Shown here one piece after another: positions 30,583 to 39,728 of a stretch of 64,000 nt of DNA. The DNA is taken from positions 248,001 to 312,000 of the forward strand of contig OY752146.1 of the NCBI GenBank assembly GCA_963573315.1, in the 5' to 3' direction. Origin of the DNA: Entomortierella parvispora. Its lineage: Eukaryota > Mortierellomycota > Mortierellomycetes > Mortierellales > Mortierellaceae. Numbering within the stretch: position 1 is the first letter of the stretch; each line of letters starts with the position of its first letter. Under the pieces are notes generated by a model. The model was not told the origin of the DNA. It ran no database searches and saw nothing but the letters and a program-made list of their open reading frames with translations. The translations under genes and the position numbers were made by a program.

Positions 30583-31093
30583 TGTAAGAATAAGGGCGAG
30601 ACAAGCGGTGTGGCTTGGCCTTGGGGCAAGAAGTAGTCACTGGAAGAGCAACAGGGAGACGGGGACGCGTCTGAGAAGGTACGAGGGAAGCCATTTGAGG
30701 CAAGATCGACAAGGAAGGCAAGGAACAGGACAGCAATGTAAAGGAACGCCCAGGAGATGGGAGAGCTTGGCATGCAAAGGGGAAGGAAGATGAGTTGTAT
30801 GGAAGGAAAGATAAAAACTGATTTATTCAGAGAGGCTGAAAGCCTCTCTTTTATAGGCGCGAGCACTCAGCGCGGGACAAAGATGTTGCTATGTTCTATA
30901 GGTAATAATGAGGGACTTATTCATTGGATCCGGAGTATCTTGAAGGTTCGCGTAGGCGGTGCCGGCTTAAAGGGATCTTATGAGCCGGAAGGCCACCCAA
31001 GGGAGCTTATGGGCCGGGAGCCGGCCTAGGAACCTAGGTCGAAGGAGCTGAGGTTCAACATGTAGGCGTCACGTGATGCCAGGGATCACGACA
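30583..31093 (-). repeat. 3' LTR (element orientation)
   Basis: 511 bp, ending just inside the gtgg duplication. It contains, in element orientation, a TATA box (tataaaag near 30848-30855), a hairpin with arms agagaggct/agcctctct and an aataaa at about 30822-30827. Confidence 0.9.
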
Positions 31094-31094
31094 G

Positions 31095-31110
31095 CCCCCT
31101 CCCAAAAAGG
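31095..31110 (-). other. Polypurine tract next to the 3' LTR
   Basis: The minus strand reads ctttttgggagggggc immediately before the LTR start TGTCG. A purine run at this place is the expected plus-strand primer site for LTR element replication. Confidence 0.6.
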
Positions 31111-31120
31111 AGGTACAGGT

Positions 31121-31636
31121 TCACTCTCGAGTCCGGGATCGAGGAGGAAAGGGAGGCTGGATTGACATAAGAGTGTCATAGTAGTGGGCCAATTGGAAAT
31201 GACTTGCGAGGCCTAAGATTTCGTCTTTGTAGTCGCGGATTTTTTGTTCGCGCTGGAAGTCGAAGGTGAGGATGGCGTCGTCCAGAGTGTGAAGACGGTA
31301 AGAAACCTGGGCAAGGCGGTCCTTTAGGAGTTCTGTGACGCGGTCCTTAGTGGATGGATCGAGTACATACTTAGAGCCAACTTCGTATGAAGGTCGAGTT
31401 CCGGGTTGTGGGATACCGAACTGTGAGCGGGGTGGCCGGGAGATAGGTGAAGACGGTAGAATTGGAGGGGCAGGAGGCGACGGTGAGCGAGGCCGAGGGG
31501 GACCAGGGGTGACTGAAGTCGAAGGGGGAGGAGCATCTGGGGCTGAGGAAGGCGGAGGAGACGACCTGGAAGAAGTGCTGGTTCGAAGCCTTGGGGAAGA
31601 GCGCGAGGAAGACTTGGGAGAGGCGGCTTTGGGCAT
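31121..31636 (-). CDS. Second ORF of the gypsy element, unknown product
   Basis: The frame lies between pol and the 3' LTR, same strand as pol. The likely start is the Met of MPKAASPKSSSRSS at 31636; an upstream Met at 31795 would add a low-complexity stretch containing a poly-Lys run. The first 80 residues are Ser/Pro/Arg-rich and basic. The rest (about residues 90-160, including STKDRVTELLKDRL and FDFQREQKIRDYKDEIL) looks like an amphipathic helical domain. No membrane segment or signal peptide is seen, so it is not an envelope protein. Position would suit an accessory or late gag-like factor. No homolog is recognised. Confidence 0.55.
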   Translation of the reverse strand: MPKAASPKSSSRSSPRLRTSTSSRSSPPPSSAPDAPPPSTSVTPGPPRPRSPSPPAPPILPSSPISRPPRSQFGIPQPGTRPSYEVGSKYVLDPSTKDRVTELLKDRLAQVSYRLHTLDDAILTFDFQREQKIRDYKDEILGLASHFQLAHYYDTLMSIQPPFPPRSRTRE

Positions 31637-31931
31637 GGTGAAAGTAGAGAAAGGCAACGGTGGAGAAAGAAAGGGGACAAAAAGAGGGAGTGTGTTTTTT
31701 TTTTTTTTTTTTGAAATGGAGGGTGGACTTAAATGAGAGATGGAGGGGTGAGGAGATGGAAGGGCGGCATGATGCAAGAGGAATGCGGGAGCCAATCATG
31801 TTGGATGCATGAATGTGGTGTGGGGTACAAAGAGGCGAGGAGATTGAAAAAGAGGAAGCATGTGATGTGGAAAGAAATTGTGAAGGGAAAAAGAAAAAAA
31901 AAAAAACAAAAGGAGGGAAAGGAGGGTGTAC

Positions 31932-34900
31932 TTAAAGGTTACTTTCACCAGAGTCCGGAAGAGGGACGGAAGCGGGGTCGACTTCAGGGACCGAAGTGGG
32001 GGCATCTGTGGGACCGAGGCGGGAGTAAAACGTCTTAAGGCGGCTGATGTGGACACCGAGGTGGCGGGCACCCGTGTCCGAAAGCAGATCGCGGATCGCG
32101 GCTGAGCGGATGTCCGAGACGCGAAAGGGGCCAGACCAAGGTTTTTTAAACTTCGCGACAGAACGAGGGCTGGTGGCTGTGGCTCTGGTCGAGACTTGAG
32201 GGGTGTAAAGCCAGACAGCGAGACCAACAGGGAAGATTTTGGTGGCGTCGTCATTATCATCGGGGGGAGGTACTGAGGACGATTGAAGTGTCACAGCGAG
32301 TTGATGAGCCTTGTGGAGAAGGGGAAGGAAGCTAGAACGGTGCTTCGTAGGATCGGCAAGGGCCTGTTCGAGATCGACATTGTCAACGACGTGCAGAGGG
32401 TGGCGAGGGTCGCGACCATGGGCGAGGAAGAATGGGGTGTCTTGAATGGCTCGGTGGAAGGAGGTGTTGTAGGCAAAAGCAAACTGAGACAAGAGAGGAT
32501 CCCATTCGGAGTGGTCGGTACCAATGAAGGATGCAATCATCAGACGCAGAGAACCCATGAATCGCTCAACGAGGCCGTTCGATTGAGGATGGTAAGCGGG
32601 GGCGAAACGCTGCTGGATGTGCAAGATCTGTGCGAACAGATTGGTCTCGGTAGCGGAGAAGGGGGTGCCATTGTCAGAGACAATTTCCAAGGGCAGGCCG
32701 ACAGAGGGAAAGTAGGTGTTAGCCAAAGTGGAGGCGAATTCTCTGGCATCGGTGGACTTGACGGGGAACAAGGAAATGTAGCGGGTGAACATATCTTGGA
32801 CAACCAATACGTACTTAAACCCAGACTTGGTAGGAGGAAACGGACCGGCGTAATCCATGGCGACACGGGCGAAGGGGGCTTGAGAGACGGTGGGACGGGA
32901 GATGGCGGCATGCTGGCGGCCGGACTTGAAGGCTTGACAGGAGGGACACTCTTGGGCGTAGGTGCGGGCATCTTGACGGACGGAGGGCCACCAGAATTGA
33001 GAGAGAACACGGTGGGCGGTCTTGGCGGAACCTTGGTGGCCACTGAGAGGAATATCATGCGACTGGTAGAGGATGTAGGGGCGGAAGATGGGCGGAGCAA
33101 CGATCTGGAAGATCGCACGATCGGGATTGTGAGGAGCGAAGGAGATGTGGTGAAGAATGCCACGGACGAGGCGGAAAGTGGGATTGCTGAGAAGATTGTT
33201 AACGATGTCGATGCAGAAAGGGTCGAGCTGTTGATGTTGGATGATGTGAGGAGAGTCGCGGATGGGAGTGAGATGGTCAGGAAGGGGGGGTGAGGGAAGA
33301 GTGGTGAGGGCGTTTGTTTCAGGGAGAGGATAGCGAGAGAGAGCGTCGGCGACGAGGTTGCGACGACCGGGGATGTGATGGATAGTGAATTGAAACTGAG
33401 AGAGAATCATGGCCCAACGAGCGAGGCGGCCCGTGAGATCGCGGTTCTTGAACATGAATTGAAGAGCACTGTGATCACTGTAGATATCAAAATGAACACC
33501 GTGGAGAAGGTGCCGGAATTTTTTGCGAATGGCCCAAACGAAAGCCAAAGCTTCCAATTCGTACACAGTGTAGTTCTTTTCAGCAGGGGTGAGGGAACGA
33601 GAGGCAAAAGCGACAGCGTACAAGTCGCCGTTGTCATTGCGCTGACAGAGGGCGACTGCAATGCCGTAGAGGCAGGCGGCATCAGCGTAAAGCTCATACT
33701 TGCGAGTGGGATCAGGGTGTGCAGTGACAGGAGGGGTGGCAATGAGGCGCTTGAGTTCAAGGAAAGCATTGTTGTGCTCCTGGGACCAAGTGAAGGGGGT
33801 GTTCTTCTTCAGAAGAGCGAAGAGGGGGGAGGCGAAGATTGCAAAGCAGGGGATGAGAGTGCGGAAGACGCCGGCCAAGCCGACAAAGGAGTGTACAGCA
33901 GGGGTGGCACGAGGAGTGGGGTATTCAGTGATGGCGCGTACTTTCGCGGGATCAGCAGTGATGCCTTCCGAAGACACCACAAAACCGAGTACAACGACAG
34001 AAGTAGCGCAGAACGTGCATTTGGAACGTTTGAGGGAAATGTTGTGGGAGCGGAGGATGTTGAATACCATTTGGATATGGCGGAGGTGATCTTCAATGGT
34101 TTTGGAGTAGATGATGATATCATCAAAGTAGATAACCACACAAGAGTAAAGGAGGGAATTGAAGGCAGAGTTGAGGGCACGTTGGAGAGTGGCAGGGGCG
34201 GAAGTGGTACCAAAAGGCATGACAGTCCATTGAAGGAGGCGAGTACCCGTGGTGAACGCGAGCTTCAAAGCAGTAAGAGGGTCGATACTGAATTGCCAGA
34301 AGGCACTAGGCATGTCAAGAGTGGAGAAGAAGCAAGCGCCAGCGAAGGCGTTGAAGATGAGGTCTGTGCGGGGGACAGGGTATGCATCAGGAACAGAAAC
34401 AGCGTTCACCCGTTGGTAGTCAACGCAGAACCGGATATCGCCATCCTTCTTTTCGACAAGACGGACAGGGGAGCACCAGGGAGATTTAGATTCGACAACA
34501 ATGCCATTGGCAAGCATCTCATCAACCTGAGCTTCGATGATTTCGCGCTCTTTAGGACTGTGAGGGTAACCGCGGGTTTGAAGGGGAGGGGAATCACCAG
34601 TGTTGATGGAAAACGGGGGAAAGAAAGAAGAAGGGGGGGCTTTTGGATTGGGAGCGAATACATCATGGTTCTCTTGGATCAATTGCTCAAGGCGGTGCTC
34701 AGTGGACAGGGGAATGAGGGCGTGAACGACGTGAAGGGAGGCAACGGAGGTGACGGTGAGGGCGGTGAAGGGGATATGATGGATGTTGGAGACAGGTTCA
34801 GGATCAGGAAGAGGAAATGTGAAGTCGGAAGAGGTGGAAGAGGGAGAAGGAAGAGCAGCAAACGATATACCTTGAGCATTGATGGAAGCCTGAAGAGTAT

Positions 34901-36302
34901 TGATGATATCCCATCCAAGAATGAAGGAGTGGTGAGACCCAGGAAGAACGTGGAAGAGGAAGGGGCGGTTGTTGACAGAGAACGTGATGGTACCAAGAGT
35001 GTGAACTTTGGATCCGTCAGCAGTGCGAACAAGTGTCTTCTGCTGATGGTCAATTCGTGAGGCAGCGACAATTTTGGAACAAAAGTCGGCCGAGATGCAG
35101 GAGATGGACGCACCAGTGTCGACAAGGACCTGAGCAGTGTGCTGGAGGATGGTTACGAAAAATGATGGGAGTTTGTGGATCGAGTACAACTGTGCGTCAG
35201 TCGCAGCAGGGGCAAGGAGTGGTGTAACGGTGGAAAGGGAGTTGACAGAAGGCACGGTGGGTGGAGTAAATGTAGGGTCAGATCGGGGACGGTCAGCGCG
35301 CGTGGGCCGTTTGTCCGGGAACTTCGAGAAACAGTTGGGGGACGGGTGAGGGCCACCACAGTGTTCACAAGACGCACGGGGATTGCGTTGAAGAGCAGAA
35401 GAGGGTGGGGGAAATGAAGAGGGAGGTGCAAGGGGGGAGACGTCGAGGAAGGCCGAGATATTGGAGTAAAATGTGGCAACGGAGTGGTTCTGAGCTCGAG
35501 CAAGAGTGTAAAGGAGGGCAGTGTGCGCTTGCATGGGGCGAGAAAGGTGTTGGTAGAACATAGAAAGAGATGTGGGGGGATCAAGTGGATGGGTAGTATT
35601 CAAAGTGAGGAAGCGGGAATAGTACGAAGGTAACGACTGATCGCGCGATTGTTGAATAGAGGAATACTGAGCGTGGAGTTTAGCCCGACGTTGTTCTTCA
35701 GGAACGGAGAGCAACGGGGTCAAGCAAGCAACAGCAGTGTCATAGTCTCGAATGTCAAGAGCGTGGGAGTTGGCCAACAGGGTAGCGTCGATGCGGGTGA
35801 GGCAACGGCGGAAGCAATTGAATTTCAAGGAGAGGGGGGTGTGTTCAGCAGCGAAAATACGCTCGAATCGATCAAGAAACTCGTGGAATGGGGCGCTGTC
35901 GGTCACAGAGAATTGTGGCCAGCAGATTTCATCGAGATCAGCGGGGGAAGAGATAATGGAGGATACTGGAGAAGTGGAGGGGGAGTGTTGTTGGATTTGG
36001 AGGATATTCGTAGTCTGAGGTGACAAGGGAAAGTGACGACCACAGAAAAAGAAGAGGAAACCCAAGGCGAACAAAGAACAGAAAAGTATAGTGATTTCGG
36101 TAGTAGACCATGAAGGTGAAAGAAATAATCGAGAGAGTGAGAGGAGATGAGAAGAAAAGGTCCAGAAAGTGGACTGAGGAGGGGGGGTAGGCAAAACAGG
36201 AGGCAAGTTGGAAGAAGTGGAGGAAAACAGAAAGGCAGCGGCAGAGGGCACATTTGATAGCCAGAAAGACCAAAAGAGAAAGGACCAGGTTCGGACCACC
36301 AT
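31932..36302 (-). CDS. Gag-pol polyprotein of the gypsy element
   Basis: A single continuous frame; about 1456 aa if started at the Met spanning the LTR/primer-site junction at 36302, or 1507 aa from a Met at 36455 inside the LTR. Domains in order: an N-terminal hydrophobic segment (ITILFCSLFALGFLFFF), a gag-like helical region, a zinc knuckle CEHCGGPHPSPNC (spacing C-x2-C-x3-H-x4-C), protease (LVDTGAS and FILGWD), reverse transcriptase (FCVDYQRVN, LDMPSAFWQ, YFDDI), RNase H (YADAA, ELEAL, YSDHSAL), an integrase zinc finger (GHQGS to CPSC) and a DDE core (AMDYAGPF, VSDNGTPF, HPQSNGLVERF). RNase H before integrase is the Ty3/gypsy order. No chromodomain is seen at the C-terminus. All catalytic motifs look intact. 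Confidence 0.93.
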   Translation of the reverse strand: MVVRTWSFLFWSFWLSNVPSAAAFLFSSTSSNLPPVLPTPPPQSTFWTFSSHLLSLSRLFLSPSWSTTEITILFCSLFALGFLFFFCGRHFPLSPQTTNILQIQQHSPSTSPVSSIISSPADLDEICWPQFSVTDSAPFHEFLDRFERIFAAEHTPLSLKFNCFRRCLTRIDATLLANSHALDIRDYDTAVACLTPLLSVPEEQRRAKLHAQYSSIQQSRDQSLPSYYSRFLTLNTTHPLDPPTSLSMFYQHLSRPMQAHTALLYTLARAQNHSVATFYSNISAFLDVSPLAPPSSFPPPSSALQRNPRASCEHCGGPHPSPNCFSKFPDKRPTRADRPRSDPTFTPPTVPSVNSLSTVTPLLAPAATDAQLYSIHKLPSFFVTILQHTAQVLVDTGASISCISADFCSKIVAASRIDHQQKTLVRTADGSKVHTLGTITFSVNNRPFLFHVLPGSHHSFILGWDIINTLQASINAQGISFAALPSPSSTSSDFTFPLPDPEPVSNIHHIPFTALTVTSVASLHVVHALIPLSTEHRLEQLIQENHDVFAPNPKAPPSSFFPPFSINTGDSPPLQTRGYPHSPKEREIIEAQVDEMLANGIVVESKSPWCSPVRLVEKKDGDIRFCVDYQRVNAVSVPDAYPVPRTDLIFNAFAGACFFSTLDMPSAFWQFSIDPLTALKLAFTTGTRLLQWTVMPFGTTSAPATLQRALNSAFNSLLYSCVVIYFDDIIIYSKTIEDHLRHIQMVFNILRSHNISLKRSKCTFCATSVVVLGFVVSSEGITADPAKVRAITEYPTPRATPAVHSFVGLAGVFRTLIPCFAIFASPLFALLKKNTPFTWSQEHNNAFLELKRLIATPPVTAHPDPTRKYELYADAACLYGIAVALCQRNDNGDLYAVAFASRSLTPAEKNYTVYELEALAFVWAIRKKFRHLLHGVHFDIYSDHSALQFMFKNRDLTGRLARWAMILSQFQFTIHHIPGRRNLVADALSRYPLPETNALTTLPSPPLPDHLTPIRDSPHIIQHQQLDPFCIDIVNNLLSNPTFRLVRGILHHISFAPHNPDRAIFQIVAPPIFRPYILYQSHDIPLSGHQGSAKTAHRVLSQFWWPSVRQDARTYAQECPSCQAFKSGRQHAAISRPTVSQAPFARVAMDYAGPFPPTKSGFKYVLVVQDMFTRYISLFPVKSTDAREFASTLANTYFPSVGLPLEIVSDNGTPFSATETNLFAQILHIQQRFAPAYHPQSNGLVERFMGSLRLMIASFIGTDHSEWDPLLSQFAFAYNTSFHRAIQDTPFFLAHGRDPRHPLHVVDNVDLEQALADPTKHRSSFLPLLHKAHQLAVTLQSSSVPPPDDNDDATKIFPVGLAVWLYTPQVSTRATATSPRSVAKFKKPWSGPFRVSDIRSAAIRDLLSDTGARHLGVHISRLKTFYSRLGPTDAPTSVPEVDPASVPLPDSGESNL
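36284..36301 (-). other. Primer binding site of the gypsy element
   Basis: Directly after the 5' LTR the minus strand reads tggtggtccgaacctgg, starting TGG as expected for pairing with a tRNA CCA tail. The complementary 3' tRNA end would be ccaggttcggaccacca. The tRNA identity was not determined. Confidence 0.6.
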
Positions 36303-36812
36303 GTAAGAATAAGGGCGAGACAAGCGGTGTGGCTTGGCCTTGGGGCAAGAAGTAGTCACTGGAAGAGCAACAGGGAGACGGGGACGCGTCTGAGAAGGTA
36401 CGAGGGAAGCCATTTGAGGCAAGATCGACAAGGAAGGCAAGGAACAGGACAGCAATGTAAAGGAACGCCCAGGAGATGGGAGAGCTTGGCATGCAAAGGG
36501 GAAGGAAGATGAGTTGTATGGAAGGAAAGATAAAAACTGATTTATTCAGAGAGGCTGAAAGCCTCTCTTTTATAGGCGCGAGCACTCAGCGCGGGACAAA
36601 GATGTTGCTATGTTCTATAGGTAATAATGAGGGACTTATTCATTGGATCCGGAGTATCTTGAAGGTTCGCGTAGGCGGTGCCGGCTTAAAGGGATCTTAT
36701 GAGCCGGAAGGCCACCCAAGGGAGCTTATGGGCCGGGAGCCGGCCTAGGAACCTAGGTCGAAGGAGCTGAGGTTCAACATGTAGGCGTCACGTGATGCCA
36801 GGGATCACGACA
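36302..36812 (-). repeat. 5' LTR (element orientation)
   Basis: 511 bp, partner of the left LTR. It contains tataaaag (about 36567-36574, minus strand), then the hairpin at 36548-36568, then aataaa (36541-36546), placing promoter and polyadenylation signals within about 35 bp. Confidence 0.9.
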
Positions 36813-36816
36813 GTGG
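36813..36816. repeat. Target-site duplication, right copy (gtgg)
   Basis: This is the matching copy of 30579-30582 on the outer side of the right LTR. Confidence 0.65.
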
Positions 36817-36894
36817 TGGATCATGTGACACAAGGCTGTGTGTGCGACACAAGCAGAACCAAAAATGAGTAGAAAGCGCCGAGACTTGGACAGA

Positions 36895-36995
36895 GGGAAA
36901 CATATTGGTGGCAAACAGGTTGGTATCGAACATGTTGATAGCAAGCAAATTGGTGGCAAACATACTGGTGGCAAACATGTTGGTGGCAAACATAT
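36895..36995 (+). repeat. 15-bp minisatellite encoding a H-x-G-G-K-type repeat
   Basis: Units like attggtggcaaacat repeat about seven times with small changes. On the plus strand they read HIGGK, HTGGK, HVGGK in frame and all units are multiples of 15 bp, so the repeat is phase-preserving. The frame (36838-37425) starts MCATQAEPKMSRKRR but then runs into pyrimidine-rich low complexity, so a real protein is doubtful. Confidence 0.75.
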
Positions 36996-36999
36996 TGCT

Positions 37000-37820
37000 G
37001 ACTTGGCCCTCCTCATTCATTGCCCACCGTATGCTTCTACCCTCCTCCCTCATAGACTCCCCTTCCTCATTGCCCTCATTATGCTGGTGCCCCTCGTCCC
37101 TCCCCTCATTGCCCACATTATGCTCAGCCACCTCCTTCTTGCCCACATTATGCCTGTGTCACTTTCCCCATGTCCCGCAATGCAAATGCCCTCTCCCTCA
37201 ATTTCAGCATGCCCCACTTTTTTCTGTCGTTGCTTTCCCTGCCCTTGTTCGCAGTTCTCAGCCCCTTACACTTCGCTGTCCTCGCTCTTCCTGCTCTTGA
37301 TCTTCCTCGTCCTCACTGTTCACTGCTCCCGCTGTCCACTGTTCTTGCAGTTCCCAGCATTGCCCTCGTCTCTGTGTTCCCGGCATCCATCTCTTTCCTG
37401 CTCTCCTTCCCATCCTTCTTTCTGACCCTTCCTGAGTTCCCCTTTTTTTCATTCCTGAAATCTTTTTTCTCCGTTCCCCAGCTCTTCAATTTGCTCTGCA
37501 CCATCCCTTTTTCTGCCCACCCAACCTTTCTTTTCTGTCCCTCCCTTCAAATCTTTTTTTTTTGTCCCTCCCCTGACATCTTTTTTCTCTGTCCCCCACC
37601 TCTTTAATTTGCGGCCTGCCCCTCTGTCACCCAACCTTTTCTTTTTTTTGTCTCACTTCCTGCTCTTATCTTCCTTTCAGCATTATTCCCGTCTCTTAGA
37701 TATCTGACTTCACCCTCGCCAATTGCCTGTTTGATCGAGCTGCAGTAGAAATATAAAAGACCCTTCTGTCCCTCCATTTTTTTCATTCCACCACCCTCCC
37801 CCCCCACGCTCCCCCATCCG
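37000..37820. other. Long pyrimidine-rich region
   Basis: About 800 bp of CT-rich plus-strand sequence with repeated blocks such as ttgcccacattatg and tctgtccctccc. It would form a strong purine/pyrimidine strand asymmetry. No gene is supported. It may be a degenerate promoter-like or triplex-prone tract ahead of the small gene at 37991. Confidence 0.5.
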
Positions 37821-37990
37821 TATCCAAGTAAGTGGGCTCCTTCAGGATGAGATTGCTCTTATGGAATGTTGGACGTCCGTTCCTGACGGAAGCTTATCGA
37901 GAGACTGTGCACTTCTCTTTTATTTAACAATTATCTTTTATTCAACAATTATCGTATTGCTATTCAGAAATCCAAATACTCGAGACAACC

Positions 37991-38407
37991 ATGCGACAAA
38001 AAATAGCTGGTAGTTCTTTAGGGCAAAAACGCTCAGAAGAATCTAAAGAAAAAATGAGAAGACTTAAATCTGTTGAAACTAAATTAAAAATCAGAGCTTT
38101 CTCAGGCATTCTCTCGGTTGTTGGCTTTGCTGTCTTCACTGCGTTGAATGCAGCTGCCTCCACGGGCAAGCTCATCTACAAAACAAGCATTGGTCAAACT
38201 AAGACGTTAATCGACCCTCCAAGTGGTGAATGCATTACGCTGGCAGAAGTTAATGATGAAAACCCAGCTCACTCCCCAGAAAATTATTCCACTAGCACTG
38301 CAACAATTTTCCTTGACTCGGACTGTGATGGAGACATATATTACATAATGAGACCAGGCCAAAAATTGGGACCTAGACTCCTTTTCAGAAGTGTCATTTT
38401 CTCGTAG
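37991..38407 (+). CDS. Small single-pass membrane or secreted protein, 138 aa
   Basis: The frame starts MRQKIAGSSLGQKRSEESKEKMRR, a basic 35-residue cytosolic stretch. One hydrophobic helix (AFSGILSVVGFAVFTALNAAAS, about 37-58) follows, then about 80 extracytoplasmic residues with two Cys (ECITL, DSDCDGD) and a repeated beta-like pattern ending LLFRSVIFS. The C-terminal half resembles small beta-rich secreted proteins of Mortierella-type fungi, but this is only a pattern impression. Codon use is AT-richer than in the phosphatase gene. A T-run follows the stop and an rDNA fragment begins about 50 bp later. Confidence 0.55.
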   Translation: MRQKIAGSSLGQKRSEESKEKMRRLKSVETKLKIRAFSGILSVVGFAVFTALNAAASTGKLIYKTSIGQTKTLIDPPSGECITLAEVNDENPAHSPENYSTSTATIFLDSDCDGDIYYIMRPGQKLGPRLLFRSVIFS

Positions 38408-38457
38408 TCCTTTTTTTTTTTTACCTACGCTTAAATACGGGACCCCTTAAATACTAG

Positions 38458-38755
38458 TCCGAATTGTAGTTTAAAGAAGCATTTTCGGTGGCAGTCTTGG
38501 TATAAATCCTTTGGAATAAGGTATCATAGAGGGTGAGAATCCCGTCTTTGGCCGAGAATTTGCCACTATGTGATACGTTTTCAAAGAGTCGAGTTGTTTG
38601 GGAATGAAAATGGGTGGTAAATTTCATAAAAGTTAAATATTGGCGAGAGACCAATAGCGAACAAGTACCGTGAGGGAAAGATGAAAAGAAACTTCGAAAA
38701 AAGAGTTGAACAGTACGTGAAATTGTTGAAAGGGAAACGCTTGAAACCAGTCATG
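38458..38755 (+). rRNA. Large-subunit (28S) rRNA gene fragment, D1-region, degenerate
   Basis: The sequence from tccgaattgtagtttaaag through gcattttcggtggcagtct, gagaatcccgtctttggcc, tgccactatgtgatacg, gcgaacaagtaccgtgag and cagtacgtgaaattgttgaa to gaaaccagtcatg is the conserved 5' part of fungal nuclear LSU rRNA. It is only about 300 bp, lacks the flanking LSU and 5.8S/ITS sequence, has a short deletion after tttgggaatg and several substitutions in otherwise invariant positions. It is therefore a dead fragment inserted outside the rDNA array. Confidence 0.9.
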
Positions 38756-39728
38756 TAGTTGGAAAATCAGTGTTCAATTGGAGGGAATGGGAGAGGTGTG
38801 GACCGCAAGGCTGCTCTTTTCTATATCTCTTTTGTTGGGCATGCACTTTTTCTTCCGCAGGTCAACATCAGTTTCTTCTGCTGGACAAAACTCTTGAGAA
38901 GGTAGCAGCTTTGGCTGTGTTATAGCTTTGGAGCGATACAGTGGAGGGGACTGAGGTTTTCGCAGCATGTGCTCTCGGGCAAGGCCGATTGGGTGCTATG
39001 GGATCGTTCGGGGTACAATACATGTATTTTGCTTCGTGTGTTTTCTATACTCATTCAATTGAGCTCTTCCATGCTTAGGAGGTTGGCTTAATGGTTTTAA
39101 TCGACCAGTCTTGAAACACGCACCAAGGGGGTCTACATAAACCCATGCGCGTAATGAAAGTGAACGTAGGTGCCATCCCCAAGGTGCAGCATCGACCGAT
39201 CTTGATATTTTTTGGATTTGAGTAAGAGCGCATATGCTGGGACCCGAAAGATAATGAACTATACCTGAATAGGATGAGATCACTTGTGACATCAAACTCA
39301 TAGCTATCGTCATTAGCTCTCCAAGAGGGACATCTGCTAGGTGTTTGTTGAGTTAGGCCGAGGAGTTGCACGCTGAAATGTCAGCTTGATCAGGGGATTA
39401 TAGTGCTCCTCATCAATGATACGCACTTTAGCAAGAATTTTTCCTAACAAAGTACTCGGCTCCCTCCTCTGGCGACATGGATTCAATGAGTCTATAGACT
39501 TGAGGAGGCATCTGTCCAGCTGGCGCGGCATGATAGAAGAGCGTCAGCTTGCGAGAGTCGCAAAGACGATGGTAATGAATGGAGAAAAACGCATCTTGTT
39601 GCAATATTGATTCCTTTTTTTTTTAAAAAAAAAAAAAATATAGACCGTCGGCTGTAGACAACGCGTTTAATCTTGACATATGGCGGAGAAGAGAAGAGTG
39701 TTTGAGGCTGCTAGAAGTCAAGGACGAT
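38756..39728. other. No confident gene
   Basis: Minus-strand frames at 39337-39531 (MPRQLDRCLLKSIDSL, ILAKVRIIDEEHYNPLIKL) and 39075-39371 look protein-like but could not be joined by consistent splice sites. They may be exons or remnants of an unrecognised gene. A T/A homopolymer junction lies near 39612-39640. Confidence 0.3.

Larger units (their letters stand above)
30583..36812 (-). mobile_element. Complete Ty3/gypsy LTR retrotransposon, apparently young
   Basis: A 6230-bp element on the minus strand. The LTRs at 30583-31093 and 36302-36812 are both 511 bp, in register at an offset of 5719, and I saw no difference where compared. In element orientation they begin TGTCGTG and end TTCTTACA. 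Flanking gtgg forms a 4-bp target-site duplication. A primer-binding-type sequence tggtggtccgaacctgg follows the 5' LTR and a polypurine tract gggaggggg precedes the 3' LTR. Inside are one gag-pol frame and a second smaller frame. Intact frames and near-identical LTRs suggest a recent and possibly still competent insertion. It lies in the upstream region of the LRR gene in the same orientation, so its LTR could influence that gene. Confidence 0.92.

Noticed and set aside
30441-30866. Minus-strand 141-aa frame crossing the left LTR boundary
   Set aside because: It is a chance frame spanning LTR and flanking DNA; the matching half recurs in the right LTR with a different continuation.
30757-31029. 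90-aa plus-strand frame, repeated identically at 36476-36748
   Set aside because: It lies inside both LTRs and is antisense to the element; the repetition reflects the LTRs, not a gene pair.
32283-35060. Long plus-strand frames inside the retrotransposon (336 and 561 aa)
   Set aside because: They are antisense shadows of the gag-pol frame and have no recognisable domains.
36895-36995. CRISPR-like array
   Set aside because: Units are contiguous 15-bp tandem repeats without unique spacers, in a eukaryotic genome.
38454-38654. Minus-strand 66-aa frame
   Set aside because: It is entirely within the LSU rRNA fragment.
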